Assembly: GCA_003385635.1 (NCBI GenBank)
Contig: QQUY01000001.1
Span: 558,001-622,000, forward strand
Direction of reading: 5' to 3'
Length of the DNA stretch: 64,000 nucleotides
DNA from: Acidobacteriota bacterium
Lineage (GTDB): Bacteria; Acidobacteriota; Blastocatellia; Pyrinomonadales; Pyrinomonadaceae
Numbering within the stretch: the first letter of the stretch is position 1; each line of letters begins with the position of its first letter. Positions 1-8,089 of this stretch are shown here, piece after piece. The notes beneath the pieces are model-generated. The model searched no databases. It was given only the letters and a program-made list of their open reading frames with translations, and was not told the origin of the DNA. The position numbers and the translations under genes are program-made.

Positions 1-148
1 TCCGGGGACCGCTTTCTACGTCGGGTACAACGACACGTTTACCTACAACGGGTTCAGTCCGCTTACCGGCCAGTTCGAGCCTAGGTTTGAGCGCAACAGC
101 CGCACATTTTTCATACGGGCCTCATACCTTTTCCGCAAGAGTTTCTAG
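1..148 (+). CDS. C-terminal end of an outer-membrane beta-barrel protein (DUF5916-like), partial
   Basis: Only the last 48 or so codons are present, read from base 2 and ending at TAG 146-148. The peptide alternates aromatic and polar residues (TAFYVGYNDTF near the window edge) and ends ASYLFRKSF. A terminal aromatic after an amphipathic strand is the usual C-terminal signal of a bacterial outer-membrane beta-barrel. The pattern resembles the end of DUF5916 / carbohydrate-binding family 9 proteins, in which the last strands read FVGYN...FFIRASYLFR. The family assignment is inference from a short fragment; the beta-barrel end is better supported. Confidence 0.6.
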   Translation, partial: PGTAFYVGYNDTFTYNGFSPLTGQFEPRFERNSRTFFIRASYLFRKSF

Positions 149-199
149 TAAATAGCTCCTCCAAAGCGTTTATTGTTACTCATCCAATTGCGGAAAAGT

Positions 200-225
200 G
201 GGCGGCGGCCGCGACACCGCCGCCC
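200..225 (+). terminator. GC-rich hairpin, possible terminator of the barrel-protein gene
   Basis: GGGCGGCGG (200-208) pairs perfectly with CCGCCGCCC (217-225) across an 8-base loop, about 50 bases after the upstream stop. No strong T-run follows, so intrinsic termination is uncertain. Confidence 0.4.
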
Positions 226-394
226 GTTCAACTCTCTCCATTTGATCTAAATACAGATCCAGCTGCTCTCCTCCAGATCGCTAAATCGTTGTAGGCGTGG
301 CGTTTTGACACACGGACTCGATCAGTGCCGGCTGAACTTTGGTCGGCAACTGAGAAGTACAGAACGCACCCTTGTTAAATAACGTTTTGATCTC

Positions 395-423
395 TTGTAA
401 TTTCTTAAGTCATAGTGTATAAA
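395..423 (+). promoter_or_regulatory. Sigma-70-like promoter of the gene at 469
   Basis: TTGTAA (395-400) and TATAAA (418-423) are separated by exactly 17 bases. They lie 46 bases before the start codon, leaving a leader of about 40 bases that contains a GGAGG ribosome site. Confidence 0.55.
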
Positions 424-468
424 CCTCAGAGGACACTACATTTCTCAGGTTTTTGATAAGGAGGACCC

Positions 469-1602
469 ATGAAGCTAGCCAGAAGTTTTGTAGCTTTCGC
501 CTTTTGCCTTTCCCTCGTTTTCCTCTCTTCACTTTCCCTCGCAACAACAGAAGTTGCAGCCCAGGACGCCAAGATCGCATTACAGCGCGGGTATCGAACA
601 GGATACTCGGACGGTTATATGTCCGGATACCGCGACGTGATCGAAAATGCCTCCAAAAGCTATTCCCGCCATCCCGAATACAAGAGTGCCGACCGTGCGT
701 ACAACGCAGACTACGGCACGCTTGCGAACTACAGCGACGGCTACAGGCAGGGCTTTGAGATCGGCTACCAGGCTGGATATGCGAAGGTCGGGTTTGACGC
801 TGCGATTCCCGAGAACCTTGCATTCAGAGGTGAGGTCAACACCGAGCCGGTCCTTGACACACCTCCTGCGGTAGACGTCCCGGTCCCCGTCGACGACGTT
901 GTCGACGCATCACTTCCTGAGGACGAGCCTCTTGACGATACGTCGGACTCCACACCGGTCGACGATTCGACTTACACGGCTCCCGTCCCGGTATCGATGA
1001 ACAACAAAGCTCCGACGATTACGAATCCGGCCCCCAGGCAGACCGGGTATATGGGTGACGCCATCATCGTGATCCCGGCGGAAACAGAGCTTGTTGTCGA
1101 ATTGCTTGAAGAGATTGACACCAAGACGGCCAGAGAAGGTGACGCCTTCAAAGCACGCGTCGTTTCGCCGTCGGAGATCGGCGGGGCGATCATCGAAGGA
1201 CGGATCGCAAAGAACCGGAAGCCTGGTCGCCTAAAGAGACGCGCGGAGCTGGTTCTTTCATTTGACCGGATCGTGCTATCAAAGAGCCGCTGGGCAAACT
1301 TCAATGCCTTCATTATCGAGGTCCTGCCCGTCAAAGGCGATAACGTCAAGAGGATCGATAACGAGGGCACGGTCGAGGGCCAGAGGCCGTACAAGAGTGA
1401 TTCAATGAAGCTCGGCGCAGCAACCGGAACCGGCCTTGTGATCGGCGCTATCGTCGGCGGTCCGGTAGGGGCTGCTGTGGGTGCCGGAGTCGGCGCAGCG
1501 TTCGGCGTTGGAGCTGTGGTCGTCGAAAGGGGCAAGTATATCCATCTCGGTGAGCAGCAACAGCTCAGGATAAAGACCGCGTACGAGACACAGATACGGT
1601 AG
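469..1602 (+). CDS. Exported protein with YxxGY repeats and a glycine-zipper C-terminus
   Basis: This 377-residue protein has a signal peptide (about residues 1-32, ending near VAAQ). A tyrosine/glycine-rich segment follows (RGYRTGYSDGYMSGYRD, then YSDGYRQGFEIGYQAGY), with GY recurring every four residues. Next comes an acidic, proline-rich linker rich in Asp and Val (about 125-175). The segment around 205-285 resembles a small beta domain common in Acidobacteria (V-x-L-x-x-x-I-D-T-K-T-A-R-E-G-D). The end carries a glycine zipper of alternating Gly/Ala (about 320-345), which suggests membrane insertion or oligomerisation. The start is fixed by GGAGG seven bases upstream. Function is unknown; an envelope location is inferred. 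Confidence 0.8.
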   Translation: MKLARSFVAFAFCLSLVFLSSLSLATTEVAAQDAKIALQRGYRTGYSDGYMSGYRDVIENASKSYSRHPEYKSADRAYNADYGTLANYSDGYRQGFEIGYQAGYAKVGFDAAIPENLAFRGEVNTEPVLDTPPAVDVPVPVDDVVDASLPEDEPLDDTSDSTPVDDSTYTAPVPVSMNNKAPTITNPAPRQTGYMGDAIIVIPAETELVVELLEEIDTKTAREGDAFKARVVSPSEIGGAIIEGRIAKNRKPGRLKRRAELVLSFDRIVLSKSRWANFNAFIIEVLPVKGDNVKRIDNEGTVEGQRPYKSDSMKLGAATGTGLVIGAIVGGPVGAAVGAGVGAAFGVGAVVVERGKYIHLGEQQQLRIKTAYETQIR

Positions 1603-2147
1603 CTCGAATCTAATTGGCGTGTTGAGAGTCAGGGTCGGTTCAGTAGGGTCCCGGTAATCGCCCTGACCTGGGACGTCAGTTATCTCGTGGCTTTAGGCTG
1701 GGATGTCTCAAGTAGATACCGCTTCAAAGGGCTCCGGCCACGGAAAGCTGGCTACAGGTCAAGACGCACCGTAATCCCGCTATTCAGCGAGTTGCAGAGG
1801 AACATCGGTTGATTGGTGCCACTTGATCCGGCGGCGAGATCAATCGGCAACAGGCCAACGTTTGAGACTGCCTCATCCCGCCACACGGAGACTTAAAGAG
1901 ATTTCCCGAGGGGCGATCTGGTTCTCCAATTGACAGGCGCGGTCAGCGAGCCGAGCAAGCCGCGCCCCGATCACCGCGGATTCGAGAGGCGTTATCATCT
2001 CCTTGTAATGCTTCAATGGGTCCGCGGTATTTTTGTACCCGCAATTGCTTGGGGCTACAGACAGTTAGTGCTAGTATTGCAGGCACTCTTACAGCCCGGT
2101 CCCGGACCTGTTTTCGCATCTTGATTTGCTCTCTCGGAGTTAAGCAA
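1603..2147. other. Gene-free stretch of 545 bases
   Basis: I find no convincing gene. Small frames here lack a ribosome site and amino-acid features. An inverted repeat, GTCAGGG (1628-1634) with CCCTGAC (1661-1667), lies just after the preceding stop and could fold at the transcript end. The promoter of the next gene is near the right edge. Confidence 0.5.
2049..2077 (+). promoter_or_regulatory. Extended -10 promoter candidate for the gene at 2148
   Basis: TTGGGG (2049-2054) and TAGTAT (2072-2077) have a 17-base spacer. TGC directly precedes the -10, giving an extended -10. The start codon lies 70 bases downstream. Confidence 0.4.
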
Positions 2148-3149
2148 ATGATCCGTTTATTTTTTTCGTTTCTTTTTATCTCCCTGTTGGCGGTGCTAGC
2201 GGCGGGACAGGTGCCGCAACAATTCATCTGGAAGATCACATTCGTGGCTGACAGTGTCGGCGAGAGCCGGGTAAGCGTTCAGAACAGGTGCCGAAACACT
2301 CACGACTTCCGCATATCGGGACGGAATGTCCCCTTTCTGGATTTTGCGAGGGACGAATTGACGATAAGGGGAGGCGGCACAGAGAACGTTCCGGTGTCCG
2401 TCGATACGGCTAAACTGACCCGCAGTAGCTATCAGGGACAGGTCACCTTGTTTTGCCTCACCTGTGCGAAGGAATCAGGCTGCAGCCAGTCGCGCGATAT
2501 ACTGAACGTCACCCTCAATATCGTTACGAAAGAGCAGCTTGCGAACTACCGGCCGTCAAAGGAAATAGGGATCGATTCGCCGATCGCGATCTCAGCTTCC
2601 AGCATTGCTGCGGGCTCGAACGCGGTTTCGGAAAATGAGGTCCGGAAGCTTCTTGAAGACCTCGCGGGCAGTCCCTCGGCGGAAAGCCGGCCGGGTGTAG
2701 CTCCAATTGCTGCTTGCGGTATTCCGCAAGTGAGGGCCGAATCATCGCTTCCGGATGCCGACTGCAAGGGGGAGTGTTCGACGAAACAGAGAGTCCTTCG
2801 TGAATTGGAAACAAAAGTCCGCAGGCAAACCTCCGAGGCTGAGAAACTGTGTCTCGGCCTGATGCAGCTTGAGAACACGACCGCTTTCGTGGAAGCGAAG
2901 GCGAGACGTGCCGAGCGACAGCTTGTGAACGCGACAGATTCGGGATCTGACGAAAGAGTGTTGGATAATCTAAGATCAGAAGCAGTGAATTCGAAGAAAG
3001 ACGCAAGGGTCTTTCGGGATAGGGTTGGCATCGCCAGGGACATAGTCGATCGCGCAAAGGAAGAGGCATTTAGTGCGCAGCAGGAACTCGACGACGCTGT
3101 CGTCGATTTCCAGGCGTGTCTGCGCAAGAACCCGTCGGGCTGCAAGTAA
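2148..3149 (+). CDS. Secreted protein with Ig-like N-terminal domain and coiled-coil C-terminus
   Basis: I chose the ATG at 2148 because GGAG lies 8 bases upstream and the protein then opens with a clean signal peptide (MIRLFFSFLFISLLAVLAAG). The reading frame stays open upstream, but without these features. Residues of about 25-130 look like a beta-sandwich (FRISGRNVPFLDF, then SVDTAKL and a Cys-rich LFCLTCAKESGC). Residues of about 205-320 are charged and rich in Ala, Glu and Arg, with the heptad pattern of a coiled coil. Several cysteines suggest disulfides outside the cytoplasm. No family is recognised with certainty. The next gene begins 27 bases later on the same strand. Confidence 0.72.
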   Translation: MIRLFFSFLFISLLAVLAAGQVPQQFIWKITFVADSVGESRVSVQNRCRNTHDFRISGRNVPFLDFARDELTIRGGGTENVPVSVDTAKLTRSSYQGQVTLFCLTCAKESGCSQSRDILNVTLNIVTKEQLANYRPSKEIGIDSPIAISASSIAAGSNAVSENEVRKLLEDLAGSPSAESRPGVAPIAACGIPQVRAESSLPDADCKGECSTKQRVLRELETKVRRQTSEAEKLCLGLMQLENTTAFVEAKARRAERQLVNATDSGSDERVLDNLRSEAVNSKKDARVFRDRVGIARDIVDRAKEEAFSAQQELDDAVVDFQACLRKNPSGCK

Positions 3150-3176
3150 ACCGGCGCTGAATAGGGAACTCGCGGG

Positions 3177-3986
3177 ATGCCGCAGGAGCAGGAAAGAGCG
3201 CCCGTTGTCGCGCTGCTGACCGATTTCGGAACGACGGATCACTTTGTAGCTGCGGTGAAAGGAGCCGTGCTCGGGATCGAGCCGTGCGCAGTGATCGTCG
3301 ACGTGACGCACGAAATACGCCCGCACGACCTGAGGTCGGCGGGCTTCTCTCTTTGGGCTTGCTATAAGAACTTCCCGAAAGGGACCGTTTTCGTTTGCGT
3401 CGTGGATCCAGGAGTCGGATCTGCACGCCGACGCATCATCTTCCGGACCGATCAATATCAGTTCGTTGCACCAGACAACGGTCTTCTTTCGTTCGTCCTA
3501 GATTCCGAGAACGGAACCTTGTTCGAGATCACCGAAGGATCCTACGCGGCGGACGAGATCTCGGGGACCTTTGATGGCAGAGACGTCTTCGGCCCGGTCG
3601 GCGCGCATCTGGCGTCCGGAGTCGCCGCCGAAGAGATCGGACGGCCCATTGAAGAGGTTGTCAGGCACCGGACCGGACTTGCAGGTAATGATGAAATGGA
3701 AGGCTTCGAAGGGGCCGTAATACATATTGACCGCTTTGGCAACCTGATCACGAATCTAAAACCCGAAGATCTTCCTGCCGGAGCGTCTGTCAGCATCGCG
3801 GGAACACTCATAGGTGAACGCCGAAGGTTTTTTGACGATGGTGAATCAGGGGGACTGTTCCTGATCAAAGGGAGCACCGGTCTGATCGAGGTCGCTTCAA
3901 ATGGAAGCAGCGCTTCAGATGCGCTTGGGGCGAGGGTCGGCGATATTGTGTCCATACACCTCGCTGAGGGCGGTTTAGGCCAATAA
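3177..3986 (+). CDS. SAM hydroxide adenosyltransferase / SAM hydrolase family protein (DUF62)
   Basis: The 269-residue protein matches the PF01887 family. These enzymes attack S-adenosylmethionine with water-derived hydroxide to give adenosine and methionine, and are relatives of fluorinase and chlorinase. Family blocks are clear: VALLTDFGTTDHFV at the N-terminus, VDVTHEIRPHDL, VVDPGVGSARR and FVAPDNGLLS, followed by the smaller C-terminal beta domain (IDRFGNLITNL, then FLIKGSTGLIEVA). Length is normal for the family. It begins 27 bases after a secreted-protein gene and probably shares its transcript. The physiological role of this family is poorly defined; the family assignment is firm. Confidence 0.9.
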   Translation: MPQEQERAPVVALLTDFGTTDHFVAAVKGAVLGIEPCAVIVDVTHEIRPHDLRSAGFSLWACYKNFPKGTVFVCVVDPGVGSARRRIIFRTDQYQFVAPDNGLLSFVLDSENGTLFEITEGSYAADEISGTFDGRDVFGPVGAHLASGVAAEEIGRPIEEVVRHRTGLAGNDEMEGFEGAVIHIDRFGNLITNLKPEDLPAGASVSIAGTLIGERRRFFDDGESGGLFLIKGSTGLIEVASNGSSASDALGARVGDIVSIHLAEGGLGQ

Positions 3987-4001
3987 AATAAGACGTTTCG
4001 C

Positions 4002-4030
4002 TTGTTTCTTGATATTGAGAATGATATCTT
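4002..4030 (+). promoter_or_regulatory. Promoter candidate of citrate synthase with overlapping dyad
   Basis: TTGTTT (4002-4007) and TATCTT (4025-4030) are 17 bases apart, 44 bases before the start codon. GATAT (4011-4015) and ATATC (4024-4028) form a short dyad that overlaps the spacer and -10. The assignment is tentative. Confidence 0.38.
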
Positions 4031-4073
4031 CGAGGGAAACAAATCTTATTTTTAACAAGGGTATAAAGAGACA

Positions 4074-5219
4074 ATGACGAACGAATCAACTGCCAAGAGT
4101 TCGGCTGCCTCCGGTGGGCTTCGCGATGTTGTAGCGGCCCAATCGTCGATGAGCAAGGTAAACGGCGACGAAGGCATACTTATTTACCAGGGGTATGACA
4201 TTCACGATCTCGCCGAGCATTCCACTTTCGAGGAAACGGTTTTCCTTCTCTGGAACGGCCGTCTCCCAAAGCAGGACGAACTTGACATCCTAAAGACAGA
4301 GCTTCGGGCGAATTACGAACTGCCAGCCGAGATCTTGGTGTTCATGAAGCACTTTCCTCACGACGCTAAGCCGATGGATGTGCTAAGGACATGCGTCTCG
4401 ACGCTTGCTTTTTACGATAAGGAAGGAACCGGAACTACCCTGGAGGGAGCACGCGAGGCCGCCATCAAGCTGACCGCCCAGTTCCCTACGATCGTAGCCG
4501 CGTGGGAACGGATCAGGAACGGAGAGGAGCCTGTTCATCCGGACCTTGACCTCGACATCGCTGAGAATTTTCTATACATGATGCGCGGCGAGAAACCCGA
4601 TCCGAGCGAGGCGAGGATGCTGGACATTTGTCTCATCCTGCACGCCGACCACGGGTTCAATGCTTCGACTTTCACAACACGTGTGGTCTCGGGAACAAAG
4701 GCAGATATGTACGGTGCTGTGACCGGCGGGATCGCGGCGCTTGCCGGCCCCCTTCACGGCGGCGCGAACACCGAGGTAATGAAGGCGCTGATCGAGATCG
4801 ACAGCGTTGAGAACGTCGATTCGTGGCTCGAGGACAAGCTTAACAACAAGGAAAAAGTGATGGGAATGGGGCACGCGGTTTATAAGACCGAAGATCCGCG
4901 CGCAACCTGGCTGCGGCGCTTTTCCGAGCAGATGGGCGGGGTCACCGGTGAGACAAAGTGGTTCCAGATCTCAAGCAGGCTTGAGGCCCTTATGAAGGAA
5001 AAGAAAGGGCTGAACCCGAACGTCGATTTCTATTCGGCCTCGACGTATTACATGATGGGAATCCCTCTGGACCTGTACACCCCCATTTTTGCGATCAGCA
5101 GGATCTCGGGCTGGACTGGCCATATTCTTGAACAGTTGGCCAACAACAAGCTGATTCGTCCAAGGGCGGAATACATCGGCAACTGGGATATGAAGTACGT
5201 CCCGATCGCGGAGAGATAG
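4074..5219 (+). CDS. gltA: Citrate synthase (type II, short form)
   Basis: This enzyme condenses acetyl-CoA and oxaloacetate to citrate at the entry of the TCA cycle, in the cytoplasm. It has 381 residues, typical of the short dimeric form. Diagnostic blocks are GILIYQGYDIHDLAE near residue 30, HADHGFNAST, GPLHGGANTE with the first catalytic His at 228, GMGHAVYKTEDPRA with His 267, and NVDFYSA with catalytic Asp 318. The triad is complete. The short form is shared with 2-methylcitrate synthases, so a secondary or alternative propionyl-CoA role cannot be excluded; no prp genes are nearby. It is monocistronic, with its own promoter candidate and a downstream terminator. Confidence 0.95.
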   Translation: MTNESTAKSSAASGGLRDVVAAQSSMSKVNGDEGILIYQGYDIHDLAEHSTFEETVFLLWNGRLPKQDELDILKTELRANYELPAEILVFMKHFPHDAKPMDVLRTCVSTLAFYDKEGTGTTLEGAREAAIKLTAQFPTIVAAWERIRNGEEPVHPDLDLDIAENFLYMMRGEKPDPSEARMLDICLILHADHGFNASTFTTRVVSGTKADMYGAVTGGIAALAGPLHGGANTEVMKALIEIDSVENVDSWLEDKLNNKEKVMGMGHAVYKTEDPRATWLRRFSEQMGGVTGETKWFQISSRLEALMKEKKGLNPNVDFYSASTYYMMGIPLDLYTPIFAISRISGWTGHILEQLANNKLIRPRAEYIGNWDMKYVPIAER

Positions 5220-5264
5220 TTCCGAGCGCTGCGCGATTTCAAGTTTCAAATTTCAAATTTCAAA

Positions 5265-5296
5265 GGCGCTTCCGAGTCACCGGAGCGCCTTTTTTC
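5265..5296 (+). terminator. Rho-independent terminator of citrate synthase
   Basis: GGCGCTTCCG pairs with CGGAGCGCC (one bulge) across a short AGTCA loop. A run of six T follows, about 45 bases after the stop. Confidence 0.85.
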
Positions 5297-5330
5297 ATGT
5301 ATCAGGTATCAGAGGCCAGGTATCGAATAA

Positions 5331-5364
5331 GAATCAGTACCCGGAACGCCAACGACGGACATAA
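5331..5364. repeat. Diverged copy of dispersed repeat family R1
   Basis: The stretch contains ACCCGGAACGCCAACGACGG followed by ACATAA. It differs at a few positions from the core CCCGGAGCGCCAGCGACGGG...CATAA found at 16025, 16082, 39148 and 60700. Confidence 0.6.
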
Positions 5365-5376
5365 GAGAAGAAACTC

Positions 5377-5462
5377 ACCGCGGAGGCACGAAGGCGCAGA
5401 GCACTCTTAGGTAACTGGATTCTGCAACCTACGACTTCTCTGCGCCTTCGCGCCTTTGCGGT
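5377..5462. repeat. Large imperfect inverted repeat (25-base arms)
   Basis: The left arm (5377-5401, containing GGCACGAAGGCGCAGAG) is nearly the reverse complement of the right arm (5438-5462, containing CTCTGCGCCTTCGCGCC). They enclose about 36 bases. It lies between the convergent citrate synthase and DUF4252-like genes and resembles a palindromic intergenic element rather than a terminator. Confidence 0.7.
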
Positions 5463-5529
5463 TGAATTTTTGTTTGCTATCGCTCCGGGTATTGATTCCA
5501 ACTCGAAACTTGGAATTCGGAACCCGGAA

Positions 5530-6042
5530 CTATTTTCCGTCCAACGAAACACCAAACACCTTCGGATCATCGAGAAACTCGACCAGTTTGTCCGGATCGA
5601 ACTTCGCACGAACAACGACGGCTTCGTCACGGTTGATCGAAACAAGAAAAACCTTCACATTCTTCTTGTGCTCCCTCATATTCATATAGATCTGTTCGCC
5701 GTCCCTTGTGATCACCCGTAGTATAGGGCTCCATTCCTTGCTGAAGGCCTCGCTCATTATCGAGCGCATTTCCGTGTCCAGCGATTCCCTCGAAAACTTC
5801 AGTTCCCGGTAGATCGTTACCTTGAAGCTCCTGACGCCGGCCGGCTTTACGATCCCGACTGCCGCCCTTGCAAGCCACATAAAGGGGATCTTTACCTTCT
5901 TTGCTTCGTACCGTTCCTCGATGTGGTCGCAGACCGCGTCATACTCGTTCTTCTTTCCTGCCACGGCGGGCGCGGCAACGGCGTTGAACAATAGCGTCAG
6001 GAGGATCGCGGCAGCTGTAGTTCTGATTCTCGTGATATTCAT
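5530..6042 (-). CDS. Exported DUF4252-like protein, second copy
   Basis: The start at 6042 is chosen because AGGAGG precedes it at good spacing and the peptide then begins MNITRIRTTAAAILLTLLFN, a signal peptide ending near AVAG. An upstream ATG at 6078 would overlap the preceding gene. The mature part (about 130 residues) has the order seen in DUF4252 proteins: a central W-S-P-I-L-R-V near the middle, a strand-rich stretch ending in VVVRAKFDPDKLVEFL, and a short tail. It lies 16 bases after the other DUF4252-like gene and is the last gene of the sigma-factor unit. DUF4252 function is not established. Family membership of this copy is less certain than for its neighbour. Confidence 0.7.
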   Translation of the reverse strand: MNITRIRTTAAAILLTLLFNAVAAPAVAGKKNEYDAVCDHIEERYEAKKVKIPFMWLARAAVGIVKPAGVRSFKVTIYRELKFSRESLDTEMRSIMSEAFSKEWSPILRVITRDGEQIYMNMREHKKNVKVFLVSINRDEAVVVRAKFDPDKLVEFLDDPKVFGVSLDGK

Positions 6043-6058
6043 CGATTTCCTCCTCCTG

Positions 6059-6631
6059 CTAATTAGTTCCGTCGTCATCGACGGTCTCGATATCGAACTT
6101 GGGGATGTTGATCTTTCCGCTGATCTCGACGAGCGTGTCGATGTCGACCGGCCCGATCACATTTACAAGAGCAATCGTGCGGTCTTCCGACAGGATCACC
6201 GCGACACCGCTGATGTCCTGTCCTTCGAACATGGTATAGACGTCGATCTTCTGGTTCTTCTTCTTGCTACGCACGTTTGCGAGCTTTTCCCATCCCGGGG
6301 TCTGCAGTTGAGACCTGATCACCTCAACGTCAGAGATGTTGTACTGGTTATCCTGATCGAATCTGAATACGCGGACATATATGCCCTCAAGTCCTTTGAT
6401 CGCCTCGCCCACCTTTTGGGCATCGGCGTCGTTCACTTTGACGAGCACGCGCTTGGCAAGCTCGAGCATTTTGCCTTCGACGTTTACCTCAACAACCTCT
6501 GTCGCCCTGTCATTCAGGTAGTTAAGGTTGTCGAACTGCAGCCGCGCAGTTTGTGCGTCGGCCGTCTGCGCGGTCACAAGCGCGGCGAAAGCGAGGGCAG
6601 ATGTTAAAAGAACCTTCCTTAGTGATCTCAT
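6059..6631 (-). CDS. Exported DUF4252 domain protein
   Basis: The 190-residue protein has a signal peptide (MRSLRKVLLTSALAFAALVT, cleavage near ADAQ). The mature domain begins RLQFDNLNYLNDRATEVVEVNVEG and contains GLEGIYVRVFRFD. It ends with VAVILSEDRTIALVNVIGPVDIDTL, the characteristic closing strand and 'G-x-I-D' of DUF4252. It begins 6 bases after the membrane-protein gene upstream and 16 bases before a second copy. Co-transcription with an ECF sigma factor points to an envelope or stress role, which is inference. Confidence 0.82.
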   Translation of the reverse strand: MRSLRKVLLTSALAFAALVTAQTADAQTARLQFDNLNYLNDRATEVVEVNVEGKMLELAKRVLVKVNDADAQKVGEAIKGLEGIYVRVFRFDQDNQYNISDVEVIRSQLQTPGWEKLANVRSKKKNQKIDVYTMFEGQDISGVAVILSEDRTIALVNVIGPVDIDTLVEISGKINIPKFDIETVDDDGTN

Positions 6632-6637
6632 CGGTTG

Positions 6638-7222
6638 TTACTCCTGTGTAGTATTGCTGTCCGAGGCAGCATCGTTCCCGGCGTAAGTGCCGTCGACCTT
6701 GTCCTGGACGAGTTTGAAGCTTGAAGTCGTTACTGAAAGCGCGAGGACGAGTTTCTCGTAAGCCTCTCTTTCTTCATCTGTAAGCGCCGCGAGCTGGTCG
6801 GCTGCGGGAACCGCGGCGACCGCCTCCTTTGGGGATTTCCGCCGGTTCACGATCTGTTTGCTTTTCTTCGTCAAATTCAGCGGTTTTACGACTGGCGGCG
6901 CGGGGGAGACAGTTAACGAAGGGGAATCGGGGATCTCCGAAGCAGCTGTTCTCCCTGCGCCATCCAGATCGATCGAGACCGCCTGCGGCTGTTGAAAGGC
7001 ACTTCCGAAGAAGAACAGCCCGGCGGCGACGATCGCGACCGATGCGAAACTGAGAGACGCGAAAGCCATTCGCAGAGCGCCAGCAACGCTTGTCTTCTGT
7101 TCCGGAATTTCGGCCGCCGGAGGAACCGCTTCGGGAACAGCCCGGAACTCGGTCAATAGGCTTTCAAGGCTTTCGACCTCCGGATCGGATCCTTTCTTGT
7201 CCCACAGGTAATCGTTGTTCAT
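6638..7222 (-). CDS. Single-pass membrane protein, probable anti-sigma regulator of the adjacent ECF factor
   Basis: The protein opens NNDYLWDKKGSDPEVESLESLL, a pattern I associate with acidobacterial proteins encoded beside ECF sigma genes. One hydrophobic helix follows (about 50-72, SFASVAIVAAGLFFFG). Then come a proline-rich outer segment, a basic patch and an acidic C-terminal helix with AALTDEEREAYEKLVLAL. There is no zinc-binding HxxxCxxC, so it is not a classical ZAS anti-sigma factor. It starts 3 bases after the sigma gene stop and is therefore co-translated. The anti-sigma role is inferred from position and topology. Confidence 0.65.
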   Translation of the reverse strand: MNNDYLWDKKGSDPEVESLESLLTEFRAVPEAVPPAAEIPEQKTSVAGALRMAFASLSFASVAIVAAGLFFFGSAFQQPQAVSIDLDGAGRTAASEIPDSPSLTVSPAPPVVKPLNLTKKSKQIVNRRKSPKEAVAAVPAADQLAALTDEEREAYEKLVLALSVTTSSFKLVQDKVDGTYAGNDAASDSNTTQE

Positions 7223-7225
7223 TGT

Positions 7226-7810
7226 TCAATTCCTCACGCCGAGCTTCTTCCGGAGCATCTTCATTCCCCTGTGAAGATTGACCCTCACCGAATCGTGTGT
7301 CAGCCCGGTCGCATCCGCTATTTCCGGACCCGTCATTCCTTCCACAAGCCGAAGGATCAATGTCTCGCAATATGCTTCGGGAAGACTCTTGATCGCACAC
7401 AGCACTTCGTAAGCCTCATTCGAAGGCCGATCCGGGGAAGCTAAGTTTTCCGTGATCTCCTCTTCCTTTCGCTTTCCCCGGTGCGAATCAACGATGCGGC
7501 GTCTCGCAATGCTCGCGATCCAGCCGCCGACAGCATCCGGATCATTGAGAGTGTGAAGCTTCTTAAAAGCGGCAATAAATACCTCCTGGACAAGATCGTC
7601 AGCTTCGCAACTCGGAGCGCGAGCCAGCACGATGCCGTGAACCATCGGAAAATATCTTCGGTAAAGGTCATCGTACGCATCTTGTTTGCCGTTCAGCGCC
7701 CGGTGTACAAGCGCAGCTTCAGGCGTAGATCTCCCGCACGATGCTTCTACTTGATCCGCATCGTTCCCATGGAGGATAAGCAACTGCCTTGAGATTCTGC
7801 TTTCCGACAT
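7226..7810 (-). CDS. ECF-type RNA polymerase sigma factor
   Basis: The 194-residue protein has region 2 (about 45-110: YDDLYRRYFPMVHGIVLARA, then ADDLVQEVFIAAFKKL and GGWIASIARRRIVDSHR). Region 4 follows (about 135-190: IKSLPEAYCETLILRLVEGMTG, then EIADATGLTHDSVRVNLHRGMKMLRKKL). These are the hallmark segments for -10 and -35 recognition. It leads a tightly spaced minus-strand unit with a membrane protein and two DUF4252-like exported proteins, a typical arrangement for an envelope-responsive regulon. The function is firm; its stimulus is unknown. Confidence 0.93.
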   Translation of the reverse strand: MSESRISRQLLILHGNDADQVEASCGRSTPEAALVHRALNGKQDAYDDLYRRYFPMVHGIVLARAPSCEADDLVQEVFIAAFKKLHTLNDPDAVGGWIASIARRRIVDSHRGKRKEEEITENLASPDRPSNEAYEVLCAIKSLPEAYCETLILRLVEGMTGPEIADATGLTHDSVRVNLHRGMKMLRKKLGVRN

Positions 7811-8089
7811 GTCCGCGATCTATAACCTGTACGGGCGGTGAGAAGGTCTTCGTTCTTTTTGCCGCCGGTTTCGGGTTCAGTTACAAAGACGGTTCGGGCT
7901 GGCAAAGTGTTAACAGGCGCCCTCGAAGAACCTTCGATTCGATTAATTTGCTGGCTTCCGGGATAACGATCAGCCGCTGCAGTAAGTTCTGTGAGGGGCG
8001 CCTTCATTCGGCAGTTGCGGGAGAAGCTGACCGCAAATAGAATTGAAAGATCATTACACCTCTCGAAGATCACATAAGGAGCTGCATTT

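Larger units (their letters stand above)
149..468. other. Intergenic region before the YxxGY-repeat protein
   Basis: I see no gene in these 320 bases. The stretch holds a GC-rich hairpin shortly after the upstream stop (200-225) and a promoter-like pair at 395-423. Both are listed separately. Confidence 0.6.

Noticed and set aside
1930-2124. Small frame before the gene at 2148
   Set aside because: It has no ribosome site, no recognisable features, and overlaps the promoter candidate.
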